Part shown: positions 8,060-16,863 of the stretch, in pieces
How positions within the stretch are numbered: the first letter of the stretch is position 1
Layout: each line of letters starts with the position of its first letter
Source of the DNA: Cudoniella acicularis
Taxonomy: Eukaryota; Ascomycota; Leotiomycetes; Helotiales; Helotiaceae
Direction of reading: 5' to 3'
Length of the DNA: 16,965 nucleotides
Assembly: GCA_013054445.1 (NCBI GenBank)
Contig: JAAMPI010001255.1
Coordinates: forward strand, 1-16,965
Made by a program: the position numbers and the translations under genes
The notes under the pieces: generated by a model
What the model saw: only the letters and a program-made list of their open reading frames with translations
What the model was told of the DNA's origin: nothing
The model's database searches: none

Positions 8060-9125
8060 CTAGCCCTTAGTAGTATGATCCTGGAGTCGAGAGCTCAAAT
8101 TCCGGGCCTCTTCGGAGGGTGGAGACTGGCGAGGCCGTAGCGTATCTGGCAGCAGCATTTCCCGTACCGCGTCCTTATACTTTACAAAAAATCCTCTCGG
8201 GTCTTTCCTGAATTCTTCATGCCATCTTCGTCGACTTCGTCATCCCCTTGGAGGCCGTCTTGAAAGATGTAGCCATGTCCCACGTCATTATCCCCAATAA
8301 ACCTGACCTCGATCTCAAAGCTCTTTGTGACACGTAGACCTCAGGTCGACCAGTCTCAATCAATTGCTCGTATTCCTTTGGCTCTTGCTATCGTATTCTG
8401 CCGACCCTTAATTCGTAGCGACAATGACGATTGGGGTGGGCTAGTGTCCTGGCATATTGGGATAAGAACATCTTGTTGTATATTGTCTTTATCTTTTCAT
8501 AATTGTCGCTGCCCGGAGTTAATACTTGTGCATGGCCGTTTTAATCAAAACGCCTCCCCCAATAGGCGTCCTCTCGTGTGTTCAGTCTGAGACATATGCA
8601 GGGCTTTCCAGTGCTTTTGTTGGAGTCGTAGAGAGGCCTAAGCAGGACGCCTTTGAAAGTGGAATTAAAAACCTCTCAAATTCATCGTCTTTCATGTAAT
8701 CACCGCTTGTTTTTAAGTTCAGCCATTCCGACAGAGTCATATGCCAAATTCGTCGATTGATAAGACGACCGAAGGAGAAATCGCCTTGGCCCGTATTGTG
8801 CCTCGAGAGTCTCTCTTCCGGATGAGGACTTGCAAGTTGGGTCCCTCTGAAGTCTTTGCCGCAAGATTGGCATGTCCTTCAGCAAAAGGAGTTTCAGAAC
8901 CTGAAAATAACAGAATTTACCATCAGGTTGCCCTGAAGCATACTTGGTGGTGTTTCTATAAAAGAGGACACTCCATTTACAACTGGTAGCATTGAAGCTA
9001 GAAATCTTAGCAGATATACTTTGCTGTGGTATATGTGAATTCAAGAGCACAGCATACTTTGCTCTGCGATTGCAACATGAAGAAATTGAGAGGCTGGACT
9101 TACATGGGGGGTCCGTAGAAGACAT
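8060..9125 (-). pseudogene. Broken gene of unknown family with several frameshifts
   Basis: Five protein-like segments follow each other on the minus strand, each in a new frame: SETPFAEGHANLAAKTSEGP (from about 8898), WHMTLSEWLNLKTSGDYMKD (from about 8745), a long one from about 8675 to 8320 with FKGVLLRPLYD, AYWGRRFD, NYEKIKTIYNKMF, HPNRHCRYELRV and EYEQLIETGRPEVYV, then KSFEIEVRFIGDNDVGHGY (about 8330) and HEEFRKDPRGFFVKYKDAV (about 8225), ending at TAG 8060-8062. Two further stops (TAA at FD-stop-NG and TAG at IR-stop-QE) fit RIP of CAA/CAG. Upstream, ATG 9125 is followed by a consensus donor GTAAGT (minus strand, from 9103), so the gene was probably spliced. The fluent, acidic, non-repetitive sequence argues for a former host gene; I do not recognise the family. 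Small plus-strand ORFs here are shadows. Confidence 0.6.
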
Positions 9126-9189
9126 TTTGTATGTTTCAGGAACAGGAAAGGCGACGATTGATAGGGAAAAAAAAAGCTTGATTTTGTAA

Positions 9190-9667
9190 TCTGGGAGAAA
9201 ACTACGCTAATTTAAAGATGTTGGGCACGTCATTCCCCTTTGGTGAGGCGGTGTTGAACTTGACCAGTTAGGAGAGGACCAAAAAGGGTCACTTCCTCGA
9301 CTGGTGGCAGAGGCGAGCAACAGATGAAAACTCACTTGAAGGAAAGAAGGCACGAACGAACCATTCAAGGCGAGTAGATGCCAGGGAGTAGCAGCTTTTC
9401 CAACCTGACAATGTGTCCAGGCTTTTTCCCCCCTCAGCAGAATTCTTCAAGGGCTGCCGAATATGCCTGTCCCGAGACAGGCGGCACTTTAATTGCGCGA
9501 GAACCTCCAAGAGTTGTCATTTCATCTTATTTTCACCGCATTAATTGTCATATAAGATGTTAGTAGTTAGGAAGCACTAGAGGTAGCTTCAGCTTTCCTA
9601 TCCCGGACTCCTGGATTATAACCATCTATTCAAGTTCTATTAGAGGGCTAGCTTGTAAGTCCCGACC
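9190..9667. other. No supported gene
   Basis: Two overlapping ORFs of 61-73 codons on opposite strands (9289-9563) show no domain, no repeat relation and no convincing codon pattern. Composition is ordinary, not RIP-altered, up to about 9570. Confidence 0.4.
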
Positions 9668-9910
9668 TGTGACAGCACTCTAATAAGGACTTGAGATGGC
9701 CCGCTTTAAATATCTGTATTATACGAGACTAAACTGGGGAGGGTAGAGGAGTAGCAGGGAGGCCCTCCTTATATGCTACTCTACCCTATCGCGCTAAGCT
9801 AGCGTAGTGGAGCCATATAGGCGGGTCTAGGCTAAGGGCAGTGTACGGACAGTAGGAGGTCACGTGGCAGCACTGTCACATCTCCTATGTACTGGGTCTA
9901 ACCTATAACA
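9668..9910. repeat. Possible solo LTR, 243 bp
   Basis: The ends TGTGACAG...CTATAACA have the TG...CA form and imperfect inverted termini like the other two LTR families here. It contains CACGTG (9861-9866), again as in those LTRs. No target duplication is visible (CGACC versus CTTAG), and an internal GTCACA leaves the true end uncertain. Confidence 0.4.
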
Positions 9911-10065
9911 CTTAGAAAGGAAAGAAGCAAAGGCTAATTTCAGACTAGGCAGGGTTAGACTGCGTAATGGGTAACCCACGGGTACCCGTTTGGCCGTGCT
10001 TCTCTTTTGTTTCTAGGCCAAATTTAATACGGATTTTTCGACAGAACTAGAAATTTCGAGTCTAC
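9911..10065. other. Short spacer
   Basis: It contains a short palindromic stretch GGGTAACCCACGGGTACCC near 9970-9988 and no gene. Confidence 0.35.
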
Positions 10066-11445
10066 AGTACTAAAGCATAAGTCTGAGCCATTTAAGCGAA
10101 ATGCATTTTACCCCGCACCCCCTTGTTTTAATCACTTATTAATAACTTTACGAATAGAATAGATAATCATATATAAAGTTTATTTATTTGTTTATTAGAA
10201 CCTAGGCTATAAATCCCTATAAAAAAATCTTATAATTTCTGATTTTTAAGCTCAGTATTTAGTATGCCATCCTTTAGCCTTAATACAGGCCTTAATCCTA
10301 TCTGGCATACTTTTATATAAGCAATCAAAGGATTGCTTATCAATTATATCCCAAGCTGCTTGAAGAGCACTCTCAAGCCTCTGTCTTGAGTCCTCTGACA
10401 TACTCTTATCTATAGCAATCTCAGGAAACATCTTAAAGACCTTTTGCTTAAGGATCCACCAGATATGCTCGATTAGGTTCAAATCAGGGGAATATAGAGG
10501 CCAATTCGTAATCCTAAGGATCCCACGCGCCTCGAACCACTCTCTAACTTTAATTGCCGTATAGATAGATACATTATCCTGCATAAACATATATCCAAGG
10601 GTTAAAGCCCGGTAAGCAGGCCACACTTCAGCGTTCAAGACTTCTAGGTAAGAGTTGGCGGAGTACCCATGCTTTAGGGACTCGAAATCGCGGTCTATAA
10701 TATAAAGAGAGGTCCTCCCTTCATCCCAAAAGCAGCCCTAGACCATAACCTTCATATTCTTCTTACAATCGTAAGCCTATATCATCTCTCGATCCCACAC
10801 TTGGTTTGCGGTCCTAAACACCCATTCGTCTCTTTTACCCCGCCCCCGCTCTACAGAGCACTCATCACTCCACATATGCATGCCCCATTCTTCGACCGTT
10901 AGACCTCGGTGTTCGAGGCACTATGCAAGCCGTTTAGCTACGTTCTCTTCTATGAGCAACGGCCTCCGTCTAGCTCTCCAATTGATAATGCCATGTCGCT
11001 TAAGGATACGTTTGATAGCATCCCTCTTAATCTTAAGGCCACAAGCTACCCGCACTTCCTCATATGTATCCTTTGGGTGTAATCGGACGTGGCGTAGTAG
11101 GTTTCGTTCGTCTGCTTCGGTATATTCGAGAGGCCGCCCGGGGCGACATTGTGGTTTGCCTGCAGGGCGAAGGTGTGCGAGAGTAAGGGTTGAGCGTACC
11201 GCGCCACGGGAGATGTCGAGGTCGATTTCGATTTCTTTAGATGATGCACCCTTTCTGTCCATCCCAACTACAATTCCTCTTGTATATGGGTCTAATTGGT
11301 AATTAGGAAGACGGTGCTCGGGCACCGTCTAAAGAGGACGGCGTTGTGGTGGCATATTAAGGTGTAGAAGAGAAGAGGGTAGGACGCGTTCGACGCGTTT
11401 TATGCTTACTAAGCGAAATTGGCTCAGACTTATGCGCACCGACTG
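10066..11445 (-). mobile_element. Tc1/mariner-like element, 1380 bp, both ends present
   Basis: The ends CAGT...ACTG are flanked by TA on each side (10064-10065 and 11446-11447). The inverted termini share GCATAAGTCTGAGCC (starting 10075 on the left and mirrored at 11421-11435 on the right), giving TIRs of about 35-40 bp with mismatches. It encloses one transposase reading frame on the minus strand. Length, TA duplication and TIR-transposase-TIR layout match the superfamily. Mild RIP only. Confidence 0.9.
10252..11325 (-). pseudogene. Tc1/mariner-type transposase with three in-frame TAG stops
   Basis: One continuous frame of 357 codons runs from ATG 11325 to the stop at 10252, broken by TAG at 10921-10923, 10777-10779 and 10738-10740 and by no frameshift. 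The N-terminal part (about residues 1-110) is a helix-turn-helix DNA-binding region (GASSKEIEIDLDISRGAVRS, then a GRP box CRPGRPLEYT, then a second HTH). The catalytic core shows MWSDECS (first Asp), MQDNV (second Asp) and SPDLNLIEHIWW (Glu); I count 35 residues between the second Asp and the Glu. The context suggests each TAG was TGG or CAG (for example V-stop-GCFW where the family has VWG), matching RIP. No active protein can be made without readthrough, but the copy is otherwise well preserved. Confidence 0.9.
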
Positions 11446-11751
11446 TATGGACTCTCTTTCAGGTCTATTGCTGTCTATTTAACCCATAGGAATACCCTCA
11501 TTTATTGTATTTAGATCTTCAGTCAGAATACGATCATTTATCCCTACACTTATTCTTTGATGGCTGTTGTGCAACCGACAAACTGGCTGCAGCTACAGCG
11601 GCTTGCGCCGAGTCTATATAATTCGAGGTATAATTAATCCACTTTAACGACATATTCCAGGACGTGGTACACAGACGGGAGACGCGTCCCTAGCACCACG
11701 ATGAACTGTACTATCACAATAACCCTTCTTCCTCTATTTTCCTGCCTTCCA
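11446..11751. other. No supported gene
   Basis: Ordinary composition between the Tc1-like element and the SET relic. No ORF, repeat or RNA gene is recognised. Confidence 0.4.
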
Positions 11752-12695
11752 TTAATACGACCAAAGCTGCGATTCCCAGTAGAGGTCCTCATCCGTAACC
11801 TTCTCCGATATTTCTCGCGTCCACTCAGAGATCTGAATCTGCATTAGCTCTACCTTCTCGTGCTGACCCTTCCCTTTGCCTTTACCACTGCCTTTGCTGT
11901 TGCCCTCAATCTCGGCCGCTTCAGGAGAGAACCCGTGCGAGTCATGAATGTGCTCGAGGTCGATAGTCACCACAATGTTCCGGACAAGAGAGTCGACGTG
12001 GAAGGGCAGTTCGAACAGGTCCTCCTAAACGTAGCAGGGACCTCCTTCCTCCTGGATTTCCTCTTTTCCAGCTCTGTGGTCATTTGAATGACTTGGCTGG
12101 TCGATTCTTGCCATCGTGTCTCATATTATGTGTCCGAAGTATCCACGACACTTTTCAGTACCACAATAACAAGTTTGCAGCGGCACATGTGAAAGGGGCT
12201 CGAACTCGTAATCGATGGTTATTTCCATACTTGCCTTTATTCCCTCACCACCGGTAAAGATTCCCATGCGTGGAAGGCCAAGCATTTGCCATATCCCGAC
12301 CGTATAGTTTGGCATATAGGAGTGATTAACGGACCTAGCGATATCGCCTCGTGTAGCGTCTATAACCAAGTTCCTCTGAAGTTTCATTAGATAATGGCAC
12401 TAAGATCATTAGTGAAGGAGCCTATCAGAATCAGGAGGAGGTATTACAGTGATTGTCCTTATAACACGTTGTCACACGTTCTGTTGAGTCACTCTCCACA
12501 ATAATTTTCGCCTGTATATTCTAGAATGAGCTCTCCTAGCTCAAATTACATCCTTTTTTTTCCTCTAGAGCCTGAATTGCTCGGTTGGAGCACGAATTCC
12601 GAAGACACAAATGGACGAGTCGCACTTGTAATCTTATAACAAAGCCCTATTTGACACTTTATCCCACATTCATCTTTATCATAGGCATAACGCAT
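11752..12695 (-). pseudogene. Relic of an ASH1-type histone H3K36 methyltransferase (AWS-SET-postSET)
   Basis: The minus strand carries, in order, an AWS zinc motif (ECGIKC near 12665, then CSNRAIQ near 12585, in different frames), the SET start GELILEYTGE (about 12500), a YKDNHC stretch, and the SET core VIDATRGDIARSVNHSYMPN (about 12310-12365). It then shows GIKASMEITIDYEFEPLSH and a post-SET motif CYCGTEKCRGYFG (about 12126-12164). Enzymes of this family use S-adenosylmethionine to methylate histone H3 lysine 36. The frame continues past TGA 12121-12123 and TAG 12025-12027 to the C-terminal tail ending QLWSY at 11752. Broken features are a one-base insertion after EYTGE, the stops, and Cys-to-Tyr changes in the NHSC and PNC motifs. 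A GTAATA...CTAATGATCTTAG stretch of about 48 bp (12392-12439) may be a former intron. SET2 is the alternative family. Confidence 0.75.
12310..12336 (-). other. Mutated SET signature (NHSY-MPNY instead of NHSC-xPNC)
   Basis: Two cysteines of the SET/post-SET zinc cluster read as Tyr. TGT/TGC to TAT/TAC is the minus-strand outcome of CpA-to-TpA. Confidence 0.7.
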
Positions 12696-13582
12696 TTCTT
12701 CGAGGGAATTTTTTTGTTTCATTTTGAGACTCCGAATATGCCTTGTCTTGCTAATTCAACGACTTATCCATTGCGAGCTAATTGAATGTCATATGGTATT
12801 AATTACTTACTTCTTCTCATTACTGTGTGAGTCAAAGTACATAATCTCAAGACTTAAGGATCAATTGATATCACACAACTTTGGTAACTCTCTTATTGTC
12901 ACGGCCTGATCCGCCTTATCATCATCATCATTATAACTAGTAATGATTGGGTCGTGTGTTATATTATCTATATTATATATCGATTGACCACGAAATGCCG
13001 TTTTTGTTGAAAGAGATCTCGGTACATGATTTTTGTATGATAGAACTACATATTAGATTTCTGTCACCAATTACTAGGAACATACAGTTATAAACAATAC
13101 CTTCGAGAAGCTAGGCATAGCTGGAGGCTTTTGAATATTTCCCCCCAACTCTTTGATATAAGCGGTTAGTGATGTGATAGAGTAGTAGCACCGAGAGTCA
13201 TTTTAGAGGGAAATGTATAGAAGAATAAGGTTTAAGGAGACCAGGTCGTTCTCATTCCTGAGGGAAGGTATGACTTTATAGACTTATAAGGCGCAACGAC
13301 GAAGCATAGGCCGCTTGTCGAAGCCTCTCGGTAGCTCATCTTTTATCCCGCCAATGACCTTTGAATATTGGTGTCTGTTCCAGGGTCTGCGGTGTGGAAT
13401 CTGTTCACATTAGCACAAGCGGGACTAGATGAGCACTGAGCCTCGGAGTTCGCCAACTTTGCGTTCGAAAGAAAGCCATTATAAGAACCAGTTATAAGTG
13501 CATCTTAGTCACTTAATAGAAGAGCTTGGCGTCGAGGTCGTATAGAGGGAAGAGTTCATGAACCAACAAGAGAGTTGAAATA
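12696..13582. other. No supported gene; AT-rich intergenic
   Basis: Short ORFs at 12585-12909 (plus) are shadows or random. A small ATC repeat lies at 12918-12931. Minus-strand 13340-13560 has a few protein-like codons that might be the decayed C-terminus of the zinc finger gene, but with stops and no motif. Confidence 0.4.
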
Positions 13583-14232
13583 TCAGCGATATCGATGATA
13601 AAGGCACAACGAGTCGACTAGGTGGTTTAATAGGGCAGAGGGTGTCGCAAACTTCTTGCTGCATTTCCCACCGACTAGATATAGAATATAGCGATGAGGT
13701 TTGTGTTTTAATGACATATGCTTTCTCCGCGTTGTTTTGCTAGGAAATTCCTCGTTGCACGCTTCGCATTTCTGCGAGAGATTGCTATCCAGTTGTAGCT
13801 GTAGAATTGTGGCCCCCAGAACTGTGATATTACGGCGGTGAGTGTGTTCAGTGAAATGTTTTGTTAAGCATCTTTGAGATATGAACACTTTATCACAGTC
13901 GCAGTAGTGGTTGTTTAGTGTCTTGGCCGGTATACTCTCGATCACAGTCGCAGCAGTGGTATTGTGTAGTGTGTTGAATATTCCGCATATGGGCTATTAG
14001 CTTATCGTTGTCCAAGAAGTAAATATCACACTCTAGACAATAGAAGTGACCGGTCTCTTGTTGATGACTTCGGAGTTGTTCCAGTCCAAGAAGTCTTTTG
14101 TTGCAATGCTTGCACTACAGATGCACTTCTCGTTTGTGCTCGAGACGTGCCTTCTTCGAGAAGAAGACGAGGTTACATTTAGTGCAGCGAAATGACGACC
14201 GCACAGTAAGCAACTTAGTCTTAGGTCCTGGT
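13583..14232 (-). pseudogene. Broken multi-C2H2 zinc finger protein gene
   Basis: Two overlapping minus-strand frames each encode consecutive C2H2 fingers, the DNA- or RNA-binding zinc modules of many fungal nuclear proteins. Frame one (14232 to 13893): CTKCNLVFFSKKARLEHKRE then H; CKHCNKRLLGLEQLRSHQQ then H; CLECDIYFLDNDKLIAHMRN then H; and the start of a fourth, CCDCDREYTG. It holds one TAG (14115-14117) between fingers 1 and 2 and ends at TGA 13893-13895. Frame two (13945 to 13583) continues with CDCDKVFISQRCLTKHFTEH, CEACNEEFPSKTTRRKHMSL and KCSKKFATPSALLNHL. The fourth finger has lost its second half, which produces the frame change. The last finger resembles fungal multi-finger proteins where FATPSALLNHLE is followed by a SGxC-type tail. 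The frame-two ORF starts at GTG, not a plausible eukaryotic start. Confidence 0.75.
13893..13975. repeat. Near-duplicate TCACAGTCGCAG-AGTGGT, 49 bp apart, at the frameshift
   Basis: Copies start at 13893 and 13942. Both encode the C-D-C-D knuckle of adjacent fingers. The 49-bp spacing is not a multiple of three, so a deletion inside finger 4 accounts for the frame change. Confidence 0.65.
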
Positions 14233-14958
14233 CACGTGCCTCGGTTAACTTCCAATTAAGAAATGCCTCATCCTTGGCGTCTCCACACTCACCTGATGAT
14301 CTATTCCTCCACTACACAAGATGATCCCCTCTCCACGAGATAAAGACGATTCTTCTACTAAGATGATCACCATCACCAAATTGATCCCTACCACCCAGAC
14401 GATCCCTCGTCCGCAGTGGATCTTCTAACATAGGTCACGGCAACAGAAAAATGTCTCCTTCCCCAAAACCCGCTCCACTCTTTCGCGTCAACAAATCACT
14501 TCGTGTTCTCGGAGAGTTGGACAGGCACTCGAGCGGTACACTATTAATTATCGAGCTAAACACCGCCAGTTTATGACAGCGAATTCCACAGCTGCTCATT
14601 AAATTAAAATGGGGTTCTCCTCTTGCACTATAGTTCTGGCTAGTTTCCTTAGACAGGAGTTTCGTGCTCAACTTAACATGTCACTCCAAGTAAATGTCCC
14701 TGTAAAATAGAGTGTATTGCAAGAAAATCCATTGTTTACATAGTACCTTCCTGCTCCTGGAGTCCGATCCCTAAAGGGGGCCGACTGGCCGAGGGCACCC
14801 TGTGCCAAGTCTCGGCCATAGACTCCATCACGTACCACGGCCACGTGATCCTTGTGCCAACTGCTCCAGGTTCTCTGTGTCGCATGTGCGACCGAGCCTC
14901 AGGCCTGGGCTGCACGTGATAATGAAATCGTAACACCACCCTATCTACGTTCTACCTG
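14233..14958. other. Intergenic, no supported gene
   Basis: Two minus-strand ORFs (14435-14671 and 14736-14939) have no domain or good context. 14280-14420 shows a loose repetition of GATGATC/GATCCC-type words. 14745-14935 is a GC-rich block with CACGTG at 14842-14847 and 14913-14918. It is the 3' flank of the HET gene. Confidence 0.4.
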
Positions 14959-16863
14959 TCAAGCTAGTGAAGGTGGCCAAAGAAACAAAACCTGCTGATC
15001 GTGATGCTCGTTAGAAAGGCATAAGCCATTCACCCATCCCTTCGTAATCAGTCGCGGTTTGTTGTTTTTAGTTGACCCATCCAATTCCACCTCTAATGAT
15101 ACATATTTTTGACTTCCATACGAAGTGAAAATATATGACGGTCGCTTCTCTTGCCAGCCTCTATTACCACTACTAATAAAGACCGCACAGTATGATCTAT
15201 GCTCCATTTTGTTTATTGCTGGTGTATTAGGGCGGCTATATGCCAAACCCAAACGTAGACTCTTCCCTTCATGGATAGCCTCGCACAGTGCGTTGACCAT
15301 CAAGGCTTTATATTGGCCCCCATCTTTGCTATCCTCAAAAGAATAGTTATCGATATAACTGGCTAGAGACTCGTAACGTTGACCATGTTTTCCTAATCTC
15401 AACTCTTTCGCAAGTTGCTTGAGTAGTATTTGTGGCTGTGAGTCCGTCCTAAGACAATTCGATGCTGTCCTCTTTACCTTGCCGGAATCGATGACCTTTC
15501 CAAGCTTCCAAAGTTGTCCAGTGGTTTTAACACCTTCTTGCGAAAGCGTTACATCGTGGAAACGACAATTTTTGATACCCGAGAGTTCTTTGTCCTGGAA
15601 GGGGTGGTCAAACTTGTTAAATGACTTCTTCTTTAAGAAATCAAATACATTATAACGGAGGTCATCCAGGCCATTTTTTCGATCGTTCCAGATGATTTCT
15701 CCGTTGAGAAAGTACTGAGTGAGTATAGCTAAACTTAAGCTATACTCCCATTTATGCAACGCTATGGAATCCAAACGGGTGGAATATTCGCAGCAGTTGG
15801 CGGCGATTGGTAAGAGATCTGAGGGATCTTTAATCCCCCGGTTGCTGATTCCTGAATAAATGAAGGGCGACATTGCTCTGCGTACTCTGTTGGTTTTGTC
15901 AGGAAGTGTAAGTGTATACCTCTCCACTCGCTCAATAATACTGCGGCAAACTTCTTTTTGTCGTGGTTGATATCGTCGGTAGAAGAGGCAAAATTCGGTT
16001 GCCCGCTTACGGAACTCCACTACTGAGAAACAGATTTCGCCTGGAATGTTGCCTAATGTCGCACCTGCATTTCTTTTCTGACCTTCTAAGGATTGACAGT
16101 GGGGAATAAGAAGCTTCATTCTTGTAGTTGAACAATACTCTTCTTGGAAGATCCAGGCTCTGTCCCACCATTTATCGGATGCTAGTAAATGTAGGAGGTC
16201 GAGGGCTTCCTTTGATCTTCCAGACACTAAACCCCGAGATAATTCGCGATATCCGTTCGTTGTAAAATCCTCGTTAAGGATCGCCACTAAAAGGTCTATG
16301 TCCTCCGGCCATTTGATATAAACAGAGAGCAAACCAACGGGGTATTTACTGCACCCATACACCTGATCCATAGATTGTATCGCATCCGCCTGTGAACGGG
16401 GATCATCCTGGTCAATACATTCCTTGTCGATCCAAAATAGACTATTACTTGGGCAGTGCTTTGTATATTTGATCACCCTGTCCAATACTATATCTCTCAC
16501 TTCACTCCGCTTTAGATCCTTCGAAGTGCTCGACTCGATCTGATATCCGCCGATAGCGATATCTCGAGGTGATGTTGAGGAGGGCTCCCAAGGATAGGAG
16601 ACCGCGACAAAGTCGCGGTTTTCGATTGCATTGATCGTTTCCCGTCTTAGGAACTTGGGTTCTTGCTTAGTTACTAGGCGTTCTTGGTTTTTAAAGCATA
16701 CTTTACTAGGTAGCTCGGTGCTTTTCAGACATTCCAGACTTTCGATCCAGCCTGATTTCTTGCCGACCTCTTTGTGCGCCTGGATTTCGACAAGCATCGA
16801 GGAGAGGGGGCTAGGTCCTTTATCTCGGATGTTTTCAAGAGAACGTTTGGTGTCGTATTCCAT
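14959..16863 (-). CDS. HET domain-containing protein (heterokaryon incompatibility family), intact, 634 aa
   Basis: This is an uninterrupted single-exon reading frame from ATG 16863 (context ACCAAAATG, A at -3) to the stop at 14959. The HET domain (PF06985) occupies roughly residues 80-245, with its three marks: FVAVSYPWEPS at 85-95 (family VALSYxWG), WIDKECIDQDD at 144-154 (family WIDAxCINQ) and KWWDRAWIFQEE at 231-242 (family RxWxxQE). HET proteins trigger cell death or growth arrest when unlike fungal strains fuse; they act in the cytoplasm. The C-terminal 390 residues contain no ankyrin, WD40 or NACHT repeats that I can see, only a mixed hydrophilic region ending VLFLWPPSLA. No signal peptide or membrane segment is apparent. 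It is the only intact gene here and lacks stops, so it appears to be under selection or recently arrived. The specific recognition partner cannot be told from sequence. Confidence 0.9.
   Translation of the reverse strand: MEYDTKRSLENIRDKGPSPLSSMLVEIQAHKEVGKKSGWIESLECLKSTELPSKVCFKNQERLVTKQEPKFLRRETINAIENRDFVAVSYPWEPSSTSPRDIAIGGYQIESSTSKDLKRSEVRDIVLDRVIKYTKHCPSNSLFWIDKECIDQDDPRSQADAIQSMDQVYGCSKYPVGLLSVYIKWPEDIDLLVAILNEDFTTNGYRELSRGLVSGRSKEALDLLHLLASDKWWDRAWIFQEEYCSTTRMKLLIPHCQSLEGQKRNAGATLGNIPGEICFSVVEFRKRATEFCLFYRRYQPRQKEVCRSIIERVERYTLTLPDKTNRVRRAMSPFIYSGISNRGIKDPSDLLPIAANCCEYSTRLDSIALHKWEYSLSLAILTQYFLNGEIIWNDRKNGLDDLRYNVFDFLKKKSFNKFDHPFQDKELSGIKNCRFHDVTLSQEGVKTTGQLWKLGKVIDSGKVKRTASNCLRTDSQPQILLKQLAKELRLGKHGQRYESLASYIDNYSFEDSKDGGQYKALMVNALCEAIHEGKSLRLGLAYSRPNTPAINKMEHRSYCAVFISSGNRGWQEKRPSYIFTSYGSQKYVSLEVELDGSTKNNKPRLITKGWVNGLCLSNEHHDQQVLFLWPPSLA

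Noticed and set aside
8327..8590. Plus-strand 87-codon ORF
   Set aside because: It is the shadow of the long minus-strand segment carrying NYEKIKTIYNKMF and GRPEVYV.
8898..8920. Possible 20-bp intron GTAAAT...TTTTCAG linking two frames of the broken gene
   Set aside because: Far below the minimum length of fungal introns; a plain frameshift is more likely.
8741..9189. Plus-strand ORFs of 82 and 65 codons
   Set aside because: They are antisense to the protein-like minus-strand segments of the broken gene; those segments join into a longer coherent protein, these do not.
10880..11302. Plus-strand 140-codon ORF
   Set aside because: It is antisense to the transposase DNA-binding domain; arginine/serine-rich composition typical of a shadow.
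11860..12087. Plus-strand 75-codon ORF
   Set aside because: It is antisense to the tail of the SET relic, whose minus-strand frame is continuous with the SET domain.
14435..14939. Two minus-strand ORFs of 78 and 67 codons before the HET gene's 3' end
   Set aside because: No domain, no start context and no relation to neighbours.
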